This document shows, piece by piece, positions 6,136 through 14,500 of a stretch of DNA of 44,597 bases. Position 1 is the stretch's first letter, and every line of letters begins with the position of its first letter. The DNA comes from a virus: the IMG/VR virus record IMGVR_UViG_3300010396_000059, positions 1-44,597 of that record; one strand, 5' to 3'. Under the pieces are notes generated by a model. The model was not told where the DNA came from. It saw only the letters and a list, made by a program, of their open reading frames with translations, and did not search any database. A program made the translations under genes and the position numbers.

Positions 6136-6698
6136 ACCCACTGGAGAAGAACGCGCTGACCCGCATCGTCGTCGCAGTAGACCCGGCGGTCACAGCCGGT
6201 GAAGACTCAGACGACACAGGCATCATCGTCGCCGGTCTCGGCAAGGACGGTGAGGGTTACATTCTTGATGACCTCACGTGCCACCTTTCCCCCGACGGGT
6301 GGGCAAAGCGCGCTGTCTACGCATACGAAAAGTGGACCGCCGACCGGATCGTCGCCGAGGCAAATAATGGCGGGGAGCTAGTCAGTACGGTCCTGAAGAC
6401 CGTCAATACGGCACTACCAGTCAAGCTTGTCCACGCTGCGCGAGGCAAGCTCACACGAGCTGAGCCTGTCGCCGCCCTTTACGAGCAGGGACGCATACAC
6501 CACGTGGGCGGGTTCCCTGAGCTAGAGGACGAGCTTTGCACATGGGTACCTGGAGAGTCCGGCTCGCCGGATCGGCTCGACGCACTCGTGTGGGCGATCA
6601 CGGAGTTGATGGTCGATTCAGGACACGCATCGATGCCAGTGTTCGGGACAGGCCAGTCGACCTGGGCGCCGATGCGACAGAAAGCAGGCATCTCCTAA
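6129..6698 (+). CDS. terL: Terminase large subunit, nuclease half
   Basis: 189 aa with the RNase H-like nuclease fold of large terminases, which cuts concatemeric DNA: VAVDPAVT with the first metal Asp, SDDTGIIVAG, then EANNGGELV with the second acidic residue and DRLDALVWA with the third. In most actinophages this is the C-terminal half of one protein. Here it starts at an ATG overlapping the ATPase stop (ATGCTAG) and is in the -1 frame. Either the two halves assemble as separate subunits, or a frameshift or sequence error splits one gene. All three catalytic acids are present, so the domain looks functional. Confidence 0.8.
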   Translation: MLDPLEKNALTRIVVAVDPAVTAGEDSDDTGIIVAGLGKDGEGYILDDLTCHLSPDGWAKRAVYAYEKWTADRIVAEANNGGELVSTVLKTVNTALPVKLVHAARGKLTRAEPVAALYEQGRIHHVGGFPELEDELCTWVPGESGSPDRLDALVWAITELMVDSGHASMPVFGTGQSTWAPMRQKAGIS

Positions 6699-6728
6699 AG
6701 CTGACAGGACCGACACCGGAGGGCAGTC

Positions 6729-8924
6729 TTGGCTTCAAGCACTAGCAACGCCACAGACACGACTCCGGCCCCAATGCTCGCCAACCGGGACCCGCGTCTA
6801 CGCAAACAGACTGCACAAGGCATCTTTGGGGAGATCGGCACAACCGGCCTCAAGCAGTACGGCGGGTTTGTTTTTGAGGAGTGGTTGAACCAACTCTCGG
6901 GACGCAAGGCGGCGTGGGCGTACAGGGAGATGGCGGACAACAGCAGTGTTGTCGGGTCGATCCTGTTCGCGATCGAGATGTTGGCCCGCAAGGCGGAATG
7001 GCGCGTCGAATGCGAAAACGACCAGCAAATCCCTCGTGCAGGAATGACGGGCAGCGAGTTCGTCGAGTCGTGCATGAACGACATGAGCCACACGTGGGGC
7101 GATTTCCTCTCCGAAGCCTTGTCGATGCTGCCGTACGGGTGGGCGCTACACGAGGAAGTATTCAAGCGGCGCCAAGGCGAGCAGCCATCATCCACATCTT
7201 CCGCGGGCGAGACCGAAGAAGACACTAGCCCCGCCGGCTCCAAGTATGAAGACGGTCTGGTCGGGTGGCGCAAGCTCCCGATCCGCGCACAAGAAACACT
7301 TCTCAGATGGCACTTCAAGGGGTATGCAGGCGTGTCCGCGATGGAACAAGTGGACTGGCACGGCGGAAGGCACATCATCTCCATCGAGAAGGCTCTCCTG
7401 TTCCGCACCAAGTCCGCGAGAGGCAACCCTGAGGGCAAGAGCATCCTTCGAAACGCCTACGAATCCTGGTACTACCTGAAGAACATTCAGAGCACGGAGG
7501 CTATCGGTATCGCCCGCGACCTCGCCGGGTTGCCAATGGCTACGGGGCCAGAGAACGTAGACCTCTTCGCTCCACAGTACAAAGATAGCCTCGAACGAGT
7601 ACAGGAACTCGTCACCAGCATCGAACGCGACGAGCAAGAGGGCATCGTCCTGCCGTATGGGTGGAAGTTGGAGCTTCTCAAATCGGCGGGTGCGCGCCAA
7701 GTCAACACAGACGATGTGATCCGCCGCTACAGGCAAGAGATCGCCTCATCGGTCCTCGCTGACTTCATCCTTGTCGGACTAGACGGGATCGGCTCGTACG
7801 CGATGGTGGATGTGAAGGCCGAGCTGTTCGGTCTCGCCGTAGATGCCGTGCTCGACATGATCTGCGAGACGATGAACAGGTACGCGATCCCGCGCCTGTT
7901 CAGAATCAACGGGCTACAGGTCGAGGAGCTGCCACGCATCACCCATTCCAGTGCTGGCAGGCTCGACATGGTGAAGGTCGGCGAACTCTTCCGCGACCTC
8001 GCACTAGCAGGCGCACCGATCCCGTGGTCAGAGCAGTTGATCGAACAGATATTCGGCGAGATGGGGTTGCCAGCGAACTTCAAGGGCGAAACGACCGAGG
8101 AGGTCCACAAGGCCGAGGAGCTCGCACCTGACGGGCATCGCGTCATCTCAGTCGCCCCAAAGTTGAAGCAGCGCGCCGACCTGCTCTCTACCCAACTGGA
8201 GCGCGAGATCGAAAGCGCCCTCGGTCATCTCGGCGAGGATGCCGCCACTGCGTACATGACGGTCGCTCAAAAGGCTTCTGTTCCAGAGATCGCAAATCTC
8301 GTCAAGCAGGTGCTAGCCAAGCTCGACATCACCAAATGGGTCCAAGCCCGACTCATGCCACTCCTGCGCAATCACGCGGGCCGAGTAGCGGCCGACACTC
8401 AGCGCGTCCTTCAAGGCGAGATTGGTCAAGAGACCAAGGTGGGCTCGGACATCGTCGCCCAAATGACCCAGAACGCAGGACGCCATCTCCGCGCTGTGGA
8501 CATTGAACCGCAAGTGAGGAGCGGGATCGAACAAGCCATCCAACAGGGTTTGGCTGCTGGGGACAATCCAACCAAGACCGCGCGCCGTATCCGCGACATG
8601 GTGCCTGCTGGCCGGTTCGTCAACGCTGGACCGAAGTATCGGGCCGAACTGATCGCCCGCAACGAGACGGCTGGACTCCAACGTCAAGCGATCCTGGGTG
8701 GTTACGAATCCAATCCGCACGTGACCGCCATCAGAGTCCGTGACGGTATCTACGGGCCACCCCGTTCAGACGAGACGTGCATGGCCAGGGACGGCGACAC
8801 GGTGCCGATCGGCGAGGCCTCGAGCGTGCTGCCAGATCATCCGTTGTGCTCGCTCTCTTACGACCCTGTTGTGTCGCTCGCGATGCCGCAGTACGCAGAG
8901 CAGCCCGCGCTTCTCGCCGCCTAA
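6729..8924 (+). CDS. Portal-MuF fusion protein
   Basis: 731 aa. TTG start 5 bases after GGAGGG. Residues 1-470 are a portal of the DUF935/Mu gp29 type: KQYGGFVFEEWLNQL, the helical core with RYRQEIASSVLADFILVG, and the conserved block near residue 370. Portals form the dodecameric DNA channel. Residues 480-731 are a MuF-like head morphogenesis domain with AELIARNETAGLQRQAIL and the Cys-containing DETCMARDGDTVP followed by LPDHPLCSL. The two are usually separate neighbouring genes; here they are fused without a stop, so MuF is delivered at portal stoichiometry. An extended charged linker (KAEELAPDGHRV) joins the halves. Confidence 0.85.
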   Translation: MASSTSNATDTTPAPMLANRDPRLRKQTAQGIFGEIGTTGLKQYGGFVFEEWLNQLSGRKAAWAYREMADNSSVVGSILFAIEMLARKAEWRVECENDQQIPRAGMTGSEFVESCMNDMSHTWGDFLSEALSMLPYGWALHEEVFKRRQGEQPSSTSSAGETEEDTSPAGSKYEDGLVGWRKLPIRAQETLLRWHFKGYAGVSAMEQVDWHGGRHIISIEKALLFRTKSARGNPEGKSILRNAYESWYYLKNIQSTEAIGIARDLAGLPMATGPENVDLFAPQYKDSLERVQELVTSIERDEQEGIVLPYGWKLELLKSAGARQVNTDDVIRRYRQEIASSVLADFILVGLDGIGSYAMVDVKAELFGLAVDAVLDMICETMNRYAIPRLFRINGLQVEELPRITHSSAGRLDMVKVGELFRDLALAGAPIPWSEQLIEQIFGEMGLPANFKGETTEEVHKAEELAPDGHRVISVAPKLKQRADLLSTQLEREIESALGHLGEDAATAYMTVAQKASVPEIANLVKQVLAKLDITKWVQARLMPLLRNHAGRVAADTQRVLQGEIGQETKVGSDIVAQMTQNAGRHLRAVDIEPQVRSGIEQAIQQGLAAGDNPTKTARRIRDMVPAGRFVNAGPKYRAELIARNETAGLQRQAILGGYESNPHVTAIRVRDGIYGPPRSDETCMARDGDTVPIGEASSVLPDHPLCSLSYDPVVSLAMPQYAEQPALLAA

Positions 8925-8936
8925 AAGGAGGCCCAC

Positions 8937-9560
8937 ATGGCCAAGTACAACAGCCATCAGCTCGAGGATCTCAAGACGAAGGGACACACGCTCCCCGGCA
9001 CCACGAGCTACCCGATCAACGACGCGGAAGACCTCGCCAACGCGATCAAAGCCGTCGGCCGAGGTGGAGCTGACCATGATGCGATCCGCAAATACATCAT
9101 GGGCCGAGCTAAGGCGATGGGCCGCACTCAAGATATCCCCGACGACTGGTCAAGCGACGGCAGCCTAAAGGTCTCAAAGACCGAGCTCGTCGTAGACGTT
9201 TGGAAGGCCGACACACAAAACATCGTGTACGGCGTCGTGCTTGAGCCCGATCTCCCAGACTCGCAGGGCGACATTGTGAGCCCGGAGGAAATCCAGAAGG
9301 CTGCGCACAGGTATCTCGTCGAATCGCGCAAGAGCGATACGCAGCACAACGAGCAGCCGAACAAAGTCGAGATTGTCGAGTCCTATGTGGCTCCGCACGA
9401 CATGATCCTGCACGGCAAACTCGTCAAGAAGGGTGCCTGGGTCATGGGCGCGCACGTCCCAGATCCGGAACTATGGGACCGCATCTCGAACCCTGCCCAT
9501 CCGGAACCGTTGACCGGCTTCTCTATCGGTGGCAGTGCGATACGAGCTGAGGCCGCGTGA
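8937..9560 (+). CDS. XkdF-like prohead serine protease with DUF6582-like N-terminus
   Basis: 207 aa with a strong AAAAGGAGG ribosome binding site. Residues 20-65 (PINDAEDLANAIKAVGRGG and RKYIMGRAKAMG) resemble the DUF6582 module found on phage proteases. The rest matches XkdF-type proteases: VLEPDLPDSQGDIVSPEEI, the His in SDTQHNEQ, and the catalytic Ser in LTGFSIGGSA. This enzyme trims scaffold and capsid during head maturation. It sits between portal-MuF and the head genes, as expected, apart from the sugar-transferase insert that follows. Confidence 0.8.
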   Translation: MAKYNSHQLEDLKTKGHTLPGTTSYPINDAEDLANAIKAVGRGGADHDAIRKYIMGRAKAMGRTQDIPDDWSSDGSLKVSKTELVVDVWKADTQNIVYGVVLEPDLPDSQGDIVSPEEIQKAAHRYLVESRKSDTQHNEQPNKVEIVESYVAPHDMILHGKLVKKGAWVMGAHVPDPELWDRISNPAHPEPLTGFSIGGSAIRAEAA

Positions 9561-9706
9561 TGAAGGCTGCTCGCGGGATCACATTCACTTTTGGTAAGCC
9601 CTACCACCTGAGTGATGGTCTCTGCATCGTGGACGTTGGGATCAAGGTCGCGCGCTGGAAGAAGCTGCTGCTCCTCCTCAAAGGCATCCGCATATCACTC
9701 TCGTGA
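9560..9706 (+). CDS. Small basic hydrophobic protein (48 aa)
   Basis: ATG at 9560 overlaps the protease stop by one base (TGATG) and the stop overlaps the next GTG start as GTGA, so it is sandwiched in a coupled run. The first half is strand-like (GITFTFGKPYHLSDGLCIVD) and the end is a basic hydrophobic helix (ARWKKLLLLLKGIRISLS) that could touch membrane. Function unknown. It is supported by the exact packing and wobble-position GC. Confidence 0.5.
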   Translation: MKAARGITFTFGKPYHLSDGLCIVDVGIKVARWKKLLLLLKGIRISLS

Positions 9707-10821
9707 AGGTTCGCCTACTGCCCGCAGACAGGGCCGGTTGCAGTTTTTACCGGCACGAGGAGCCAGCACGCATCGCCGCCACTGAAGGCTGCGAAGTCAC
9801 GATCGACCGGAACGACTTCACGATCTACCAGGCCCCGTTCGGCAAGGTCGTGTGCTCTACCGAACCAGAGGGTGACGGTACCCGCATCACCGAGTGGCAA
9901 GAGGACGTCGTAGTCCTACAACGCCCCGCGAAGCGCTCCACCGCCGACATGATCCCCGTCCTACAGAAGCGCGGGATCGCAGTCGTGGTGGATGTCGATG
10001 ACGACTTCTCGTGTCTGCATCCGCAACACCCGGCGCGCGACCATTTCAATCCGTCGCTCAGTCCCGATGTGAACTTCGCTCATCTCGCACGGGCCTGCCG
10101 TCAGGCGGATCTCGTGACCGTCACGACGACAGCGCTAGCCGAACGCTACGGATCGCACGGACGCGTCGCGATCCTGCCGAACTGTGTTCCTGCCAGCATC
10201 CTCGATCTGCCGCGTTCGAGCGATGGGCACACGGTTGGCTGGAGTGGCGCGCTACACATGCACCCGGGCGATCTACAAGTCACGCATGGGGGTGTAGCGG
10301 GTGCTCTCCGCGACTCGGACTGGCGGTTCAAGGTGATCGGCAACCATGAGCGTGTCGGGGCCGCACTCGGTCTCGACACTGATCCTGACGGGACCGGGTT
10401 CCTTGACATAGACGAGTGGCACCGCGAACTCGGCTCGCTTGACATCGGGGTCGTCCCTTTGTGCGACACGAAGTTCAACGAGGCCAAGTCATGGTTGAAG
10501 GGCATCGAGTACGCGGCACGAGGCGTTCCGTTCGTCGCCTCTCCAACCATCGAGTATCAAAAGCTCGCAGCCGAGGGCGTCGGCGTACTGGCCGCTGACC
10601 GCGGGCGTACGTGGCGCAAAGAGCTACGCCAATTCATGGATGACGAGTCGCTACGTCATGAGATGACAGAGATGGGGCTCCAGGTGATATCTGAACGTCA
10701 CACGTATGAGACTGAGGGGTGGCGTTGGGTCGAGGCGTGGGAGACGGCGCTCGCACGTCATCGACGACCAGCGCCGCCACGGCCAAAGCCGGACAAGCTC
10801 TCCAGGATGCCATGGGGGTAA
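9703..10821 (+). CDS. Glycosyltransferase, GT-B fold (GT4-like)
   Basis: 372 aa. The N-terminal Rossmann half includes VVLQRPAKRSTADMIPVLQK and VVVDVDDDFSCLHP; the C-terminal half has HTVGWSGALHMHPGDL, then DIGVVPLCDTKFNEAKS with the nucleotide-sugar binding acidic residue and KGIEYAARGVPFVAS, the usual GT4 end motif. It would move a sugar from a nucleotide-sugar donor. GTG start in a GTGA overlap. It begins a cassette with a GT2-like enzyme and a methyltransferase inside the head operon, so virion protein glycosylation is the most likely job; DNA or host-envelope modification are alternatives. Confidence 0.8.
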   Translation: MKVRLLPADRAGCSFYRHEEPARIAATEGCEVTIDRNDFTIYQAPFGKVVCSTEPEGDGTRITEWQEDVVVLQRPAKRSTADMIPVLQKRGIAVVVDVDDDFSCLHPQHPARDHFNPSLSPDVNFAHLARACRQADLVTVTTTALAERYGSHGRVAILPNCVPASILDLPRSSDGHTVGWSGALHMHPGDLQVTHGGVAGALRDSDWRFKVIGNHERVGAALGLDTDPDGTGFLDIDEWHRELGSLDIGVVPLCDTKFNEAKSWLKGIEYAARGVPFVASPTIEYQKLAAEGVGVLAADRGRTWRKELRQFMDDESLRHEMTEMGLQVISERHTYETEGWRWVEAWETALARHRRPAPPRPKPDKLSRMPWG

Positions 10822-11303
10822 GGCTGTCGATCATCGTCGCGTCCTCGGGACGTTCGACGCTTCCACGCACAGTCGAGAGCATCGTCACGCAGATGCTTCC
10901 CGGCGACGAGCTGCTAGTCGATGTGAACGACGACGCGCCATGGGGCCACACGGCACGTAACCGGCTCATGCCAAGGGCCGAAGGCGACTTCTTGCTGTTC
11001 ATCGACGACGACGATATCTACCTACCCGGTGCGTTCGAGATCGTCCGAGCAGCCGTAGCTGACGAGCCGGACCGTGTGCACATGTTCAAGATGCGCTACG
11101 CGGACGGGCAAGAATTGTGGCGGACGCAGACGGTCGAATGTGGGAACGTCTCCACTCAGATGGTCGTAGCTCCCAACCCACCCGGACAGCTCGGGCATTG
11201 GGGGGATCGGTATGAAGGCGACTTCGACTTCATCGAGTCGAGCTGTCGCCAGCAAGGAGAACCCCTCTGGCACGAAGATGTGATTGCGCTGGTGCGCCCG
11301 TGA
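10812..11303 (+). CDS. Glycosyltransferase family 2-like (GT-A fold)
   Basis: 163 aa. Begins with VRLSIIVASSGRSTLPRTVE, the nucleotide-binding strand and loop of GT2 enzymes, and has the metal-binding acidic motif FIDDDDIYLPGAFE. It is shorter than typical GT2 proteins and ends soon after EPLWHEDVIALVRP. The ATG at 10812 overlaps the previous gene by 10 bases and the stop forms GTGA with the methyltransferase, so all three are coupled. It probably extends or starts the glycan built by the neighbouring GT4-like enzyme. Confidence 0.75.
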   Translation: MGVRLSIIVASSGRSTLPRTVESIVTQMLPGDELLVDVNDDAPWGHTARNRLMPRAEGDFLLFIDDDDIYLPGAFEIVRAAVADEPDRVHMFKMRYADGQELWRTQTVECGNVSTQMVVAPNPPGQLGHWGDRYEGDFDFIESSCRQQGEPLWHEDVIALVRP

Positions 11304-11935
11304 AACCAGCCAACGCGCCGAGACCACTCGCGAACGCTCCCATTCCGCTCCTTGCTGACGAGCGCTGTCAAATGAGCTTCGGTGAGCGCGCCTCACTACA
11401 GGGCGTCCTCTCCGAATTGAAACCGCTAGTCTCGATCGAGATTGGTAGCGCACAGGGCGGCAGTCTCCAATGGGTCGCACGGCACAGTGAGAGCGTCCAT
11501 TCGATAGACCTCACGCCTCCAGTCAAGGTCCTCCCGAACGTGAGCTATCACACGGGCAACAGCCGACGCGTGCTCCCTCCACTACTCGATCTCCCCCTTA
11601 TCCGCAAGGGTGGCGTGGACTTCGTCCTGATCGACGGCGATCACACCTCTGAAGGGGTGTGCGCAGACCTACGAACCATACTCAACTCGCCAGCCTGCAA
11701 ACGGGCGCTGATCCTGTTGCACGACACCGCCAATCACGAGGTGCGCGACGGAATCCTCCTCGCACTTCACGAGCATCCGGCCGTCGTCTACTGCGACCTC
11801 GACTTTACTCGCGGCTACACGTTCGCTGAAGGACCGTTCACGGACCAGCGGTGGGGCGGTCTCGGACTCGTCGTAACCGGCGATCCCACCACAGACGGTT
11901 ATGGGCACGAGCCCACACAAACCCTGTACCGCTAA
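11300..11935 (+). CDS. SAM-dependent methyltransferase (class I)
   Basis: 211 aa. The SAM-binding motif I is VSIEIGSAQGGSL and the later acidic strand is DFVLIDGDHTSEGV, the pattern of the Methyltransf_24 type often found with sugar-modifying enzymes. GTG start in GTGA overlap with the GT2-like gene. In this setting the likely substrate is the sugar added by the two transferases, capping the glycan. A protein or nucleic acid target cannot be excluded. Ends before a short unrelated head gene. Confidence 0.75.
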   Translation: MKPANAPRPLANAPIPLLADERCQMSFGERASLQGVLSELKPLVSIEIGSAQGGSLQWVARHSESVHSIDLTPPVKVLPNVSYHTGNSRRVLPPLLDLPLIRKGGVDFVLIDGDHTSEGVCADLRTILNSPACKRALILLHDTANHEVRDGILLALHEHPAVVYCDLDFTRGYTFAEGPFTDQRWGGLGLVVTGDPTTDGYGHEPTQTLYR

Positions 11936-11970
11936 ACCATCCACAGCGCCTTGGGCGCAAAGGAGACATC

Positions 11971-12210
11971 ATGGCCGAACACGTCATTCGTGGCGAACTG
12001 CAAGTCGTGCCACGCGAGGAGGGCGGACGCCACCTTGCGATAGCGGACAGTCCATACGACTTCTATCGCATACCCCTCCCGCCCGAGCAACACGAGCGTA
12101 TCGCGAGAGAACTCGCGATGAGCGATGACGAATTGCGATCCGAGCTTTCGCGTCGACAGGCCGCACAGAGCTTGATCGTCCCACCGAACGGGTCCATACC
12201 CGTCACCTGA
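11971..12210 (+). CDS. Hypothetical head-region protein (79 aa)
   Basis: AAAGGAG ribosome binding site 6 bases before ATG. The chain is mixed alpha/beta with no membrane segment: an N-terminal strand region (VIRGELQVVPREEGGRHLAI) and a helix (EQHERIARELAMSDDELRSE). It lies between the sugar-transfer cassette and the scaffold, so it may be a minor head protein. I do not recognise the family. Confidence 0.6.
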   Translation: MAEHVIRGELQVVPREEGGRHLAIADSPYDFYRIPLPPEQHERIARELAMSDDELRSELSRRQAAQSLIVPPNGSIPVT

Positions 12211-12249
12211 GTTTCACAGCGAACACCACCCCAACGGAGGGGATGCCCT

Positions 12250-13083
12250 ATGTCGCATTTGCAGGACCTCACCGTTGACTGGGTGAGCTTGGTCGATCGC
12301 GCCGCCGTGCGCGACCCGCAAAACAAGAGCGAGCCGAGGCGATTCCTGTTGTGGAAGCGCGAGGGCACCACACCCCCGACCGCCCGTGAAGGAGGCGATC
12401 ACATGCAGAAGACAGAGGATGAGCTCCGCGCGGCTGTCGAGAAGGCAGAGAAAGACGCTCAGGAGGCTCGCATAGCACAGGAGAAGGCCGAGAAGGAGCG
12501 CGATGACGCACTCGCCAAGGCCACGGAAGCAGAAGAAAAAGACAAGGACGATGACCGTGACGGTGGCGCCGAAGCCGAAGTGAACAAGGCTGATCTGCCG
12601 CCTGCTGTTCGCGCTGCACTCGAGAAGGCGGAGGAGCGTGAAAAGGAGGCGACTCGCAAGGCTGACGAGGCCATGGCGAAGGCCGAGGCCGCCGACAAGA
12701 TCGCCAAGGAAGAGCGCGACACTCGCGTCACACAGGAGTTCATCACCAAGGCTGAAGGGTACAAAGCCCTCCCGGTCAAGGCGACGGACTTCGGTCCCGT
12801 TCTGAAGCGCGCCGCAGAGAAGCTGGAGAAGGCCGACTTCGACGTCATCGAGGAACTGCTCAAGGCCGCTGACGAGCAGATCGCCAGGGGCTCCTTGTTC
12901 AAGGAGATGGGCGCCAATGTCGGCGGCTCAGTACTCCCGTCAGATGCGCTGGGAGAGTTGCAGCGCAAGGCTGAGGAGTTGCGCAAGAGCGACAGCAACC
13001 TTTCCAAGGCCGACGCAGAGATGCGTGTCATGAAGGAAGACCCCGACCTACAGGCCCGCTACCTCGCCGAGCAGCGCGGCTGA
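12250..13083 (+). CDS. Capsid scaffold-like protein with XkdF-like N-terminus
   Basis: 277 aa with ribosome binding site GGAGGGG. The first 36 residues (LTVDWVSLVDRAAVRDPQNK) look like the conserved start of XkdF-type proteases (VxxVSLVDRxAN), but the rest is a highly charged Lys/Glu/Ala coiled coil (residues 50-160) followed by a C-terminal helical domain. Scaffolds of this build guide capsid assembly and are cleaved by the prohead protease. Position just before the decoration and major capsid genes fits. The shared N-terminus may be the docking or cleavage element linking it to the protease. Confidence 0.7.
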   Translation: MSHLQDLTVDWVSLVDRAAVRDPQNKSEPRRFLLWKREGTTPPTAREGGDHMQKTEDELRAAVEKAEKDAQEARIAQEKAEKERDDALAKATEAEEKDKDDDRDGGAEAEVNKADLPPAVRAALEKAEEREKEATRKADEAMAKAEAADKIAKEERDTRVTQEFITKAEGYKALPVKATDFGPVLKRAAEKLEKADFDVIEELLKAADEQIARGSLFKEMGANVGGSVLPSDALGELQRKAEELRKSDSNLSKADAEMRVMKEDPDLQARYLAEQRG

Positions 13084-13099
13084 AAAGGAGAAGAGAACA

Positions 13100-13462
13100 A
13101 TGGCTACAGACAAGGTCATCCTTCGAGAGACGAAGAAGGCCGGTGAAGAACTCTTCACCAAGCAGTACACGCTCGTCAAGATCACCAGCTCCAACACAAT
13201 CGTGTCGGCCGCTTCGGGTGATCGCGCATTTTCCCTAGAGGACACGCCAAAGGAAGGCGAATACGGCACCATCGCCCTCCAGGGGATCGTCAAGGTCAAG
13301 CTCGGCGGCACCGTGAAAATCGGCGAACTCGTCGTCCCGAACAACGCCGGTCTCGGTGTTGCCGCTTCTGCCAAAAGCCAGCCTGTAGTGGGTGAGGCCC
13401 TCGCAGAAGGCGAATCCGGCCAGATCATCCCTGTCCTCGTACCAGTCGGAGCCACGGCGTAA
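13100..13462 (+). CDS. Capsid decoration protein (DUF2190/gpD-like)
   Basis: 120 aa, beta-rich and glycine-rich, with the small repeating pattern of head stabilising proteins: EYGTIALQGIVKVKLGGTVK, then GELVVPNNAGLGVAAS and a C-terminal GESGQIIPVLVPVGATA. AAAAGGAGAAG ribosome binding site. Gene order scaffold, decoration, major capsid is standard for this phage type. It would sit on the outside of the mature capsid, and it is one candidate acceptor for the upstream glycosyltransferases. Confidence 0.75.
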   Translation: MATDKVILRETKKAGEELFTKQYTLVKITSSNTIVSAASGDRAFSLEDTPKEGEYGTIALQGIVKVKLGGTVKIGELVVPNNAGLGVAASAKSQPVVGEALAEGESGQIIPVLVPVGATA

Positions 13463-13495
13463 GCGCAGGCTTAACCGAGAAAGGAGAAGCACACC

Positions 13496-14500
13496 ATGCC
13501 GCAGCCTACGCCTAACCAGGTACATATTGATACGTACCTGACCAACGTGTCTATCAAGTACGCACAGGAAGCCGAAGTTTTCATCGCCGGAAGGGTGTTC
13601 CCGCAATGCCCTGTCGCGAAGAAGTCTGACTACTACCTCAAGTTCGAAAAGGGCTATTTCATGAGGGACGAGATGGAGGTTCGTCCCCTCGGAGGCCGTC
13701 CGAAAAGGACCGGCTACGGTTTGACGAAGGGCCACTACAACTGTGAAGAGTGGTCTCTAGAGCACCCGATCGATGATCGGGAGCGCGAGAATGCCGATCA
13801 GCCCCTAAACCCGGACTTGAGCGGAACGGAACTCCTGTCCGAAAAGGCGCTGATCCACCGCGACAAGGAATGGGCAGCCCGCTTCTTCAAAACCGGGATA
13901 TGGGCAACCAACTGGACCGGCGTCGCATCATCCGGGGAAGCCAAAGAAAACGAAAACAAGTTCCTCCAGTTCGACCAGTCGGGTAGCGAACCGATCAAAT
14001 TCTTCGACAATCGGGCGACCGAAATGCGCGAAAAGACGGGTCGTAGGCCAAACCGGCTCGTCCTCGGCGCGAAGGCGTACGTGACGTTGAAGAACAACCC
14101 GGCGGTCGTGGAACGCATCAAGTACATCGCCAAGGACGCGCCTGCGGTTGTGACGCCGAGCATCCTCGCGGCCCTGTTCGACGTCGAAGAGGTATTGATC
14201 GCGGAGTCCGTGGAAAACACGGCACCAGAGGGCGCGGCCGACGAAATCAAATTCATTGTCGATCCGAAGTCCGCACTGCTGTGCTACGCAGCACCGTCAC
14301 CATCGATCCAGACCCCGTCTGCTGGCTACACATTCGCATGGACGGGTCTCCTACCGGGCGTCTCGAACGCGTGGGGCGGTGTTCTGTACCGTGGCCGTGA
14401 AGAGTTGGCGCACACGGACATTCTCCAGATCCGTGCGACCTACGACATGGAGGTCACCGCGTCGGATCTCGGAATGTTCTTCTCCGGGACAGACGCCTGA
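13496..14500 (+). CDS. Major capsid protein
   Basis: 334 aa, preceded by GAAAGGAGAAG, a strong initiation site as expected for the most abundant virion protein. The sequence has the HK97-fold layout: an N-terminal arm, EVFIAGRVFPQCPVAKKSD, an extended loop, a spine helix with DKEWAARFF, and a C-terminal axial domain with TGRRPNRLVLGAKAYVTLKN. The C-terminus has IRATYDMEVTASDLG. The layout resembles actinophage coat proteins of the gpE-like class. No frameshift or truncation. Confidence 0.85.
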   Translation: MPQPTPNQVHIDTYLTNVSIKYAQEAEVFIAGRVFPQCPVAKKSDYYLKFEKGYFMRDEMEVRPLGGRPKRTGYGLTKGHYNCEEWSLEHPIDDRERENADQPLNPDLSGTELLSEKALIHRDKEWAARFFKTGIWATNWTGVASSGEAKENENKFLQFDQSGSEPIKFFDNRATEMREKTGRRPNRLVLGAKAYVTLKNNPAVVERIKYIAKDAPAVVTPSILAALFDVEEVLIAESVENTAPEGAADEIKFIVDPKSALLCYAAPSPSIQTPSAGYTFAWTGLLPGVSNAWGGVLYRGREELAHTDILQIRATYDMEVTASDLGMFFSGTDA

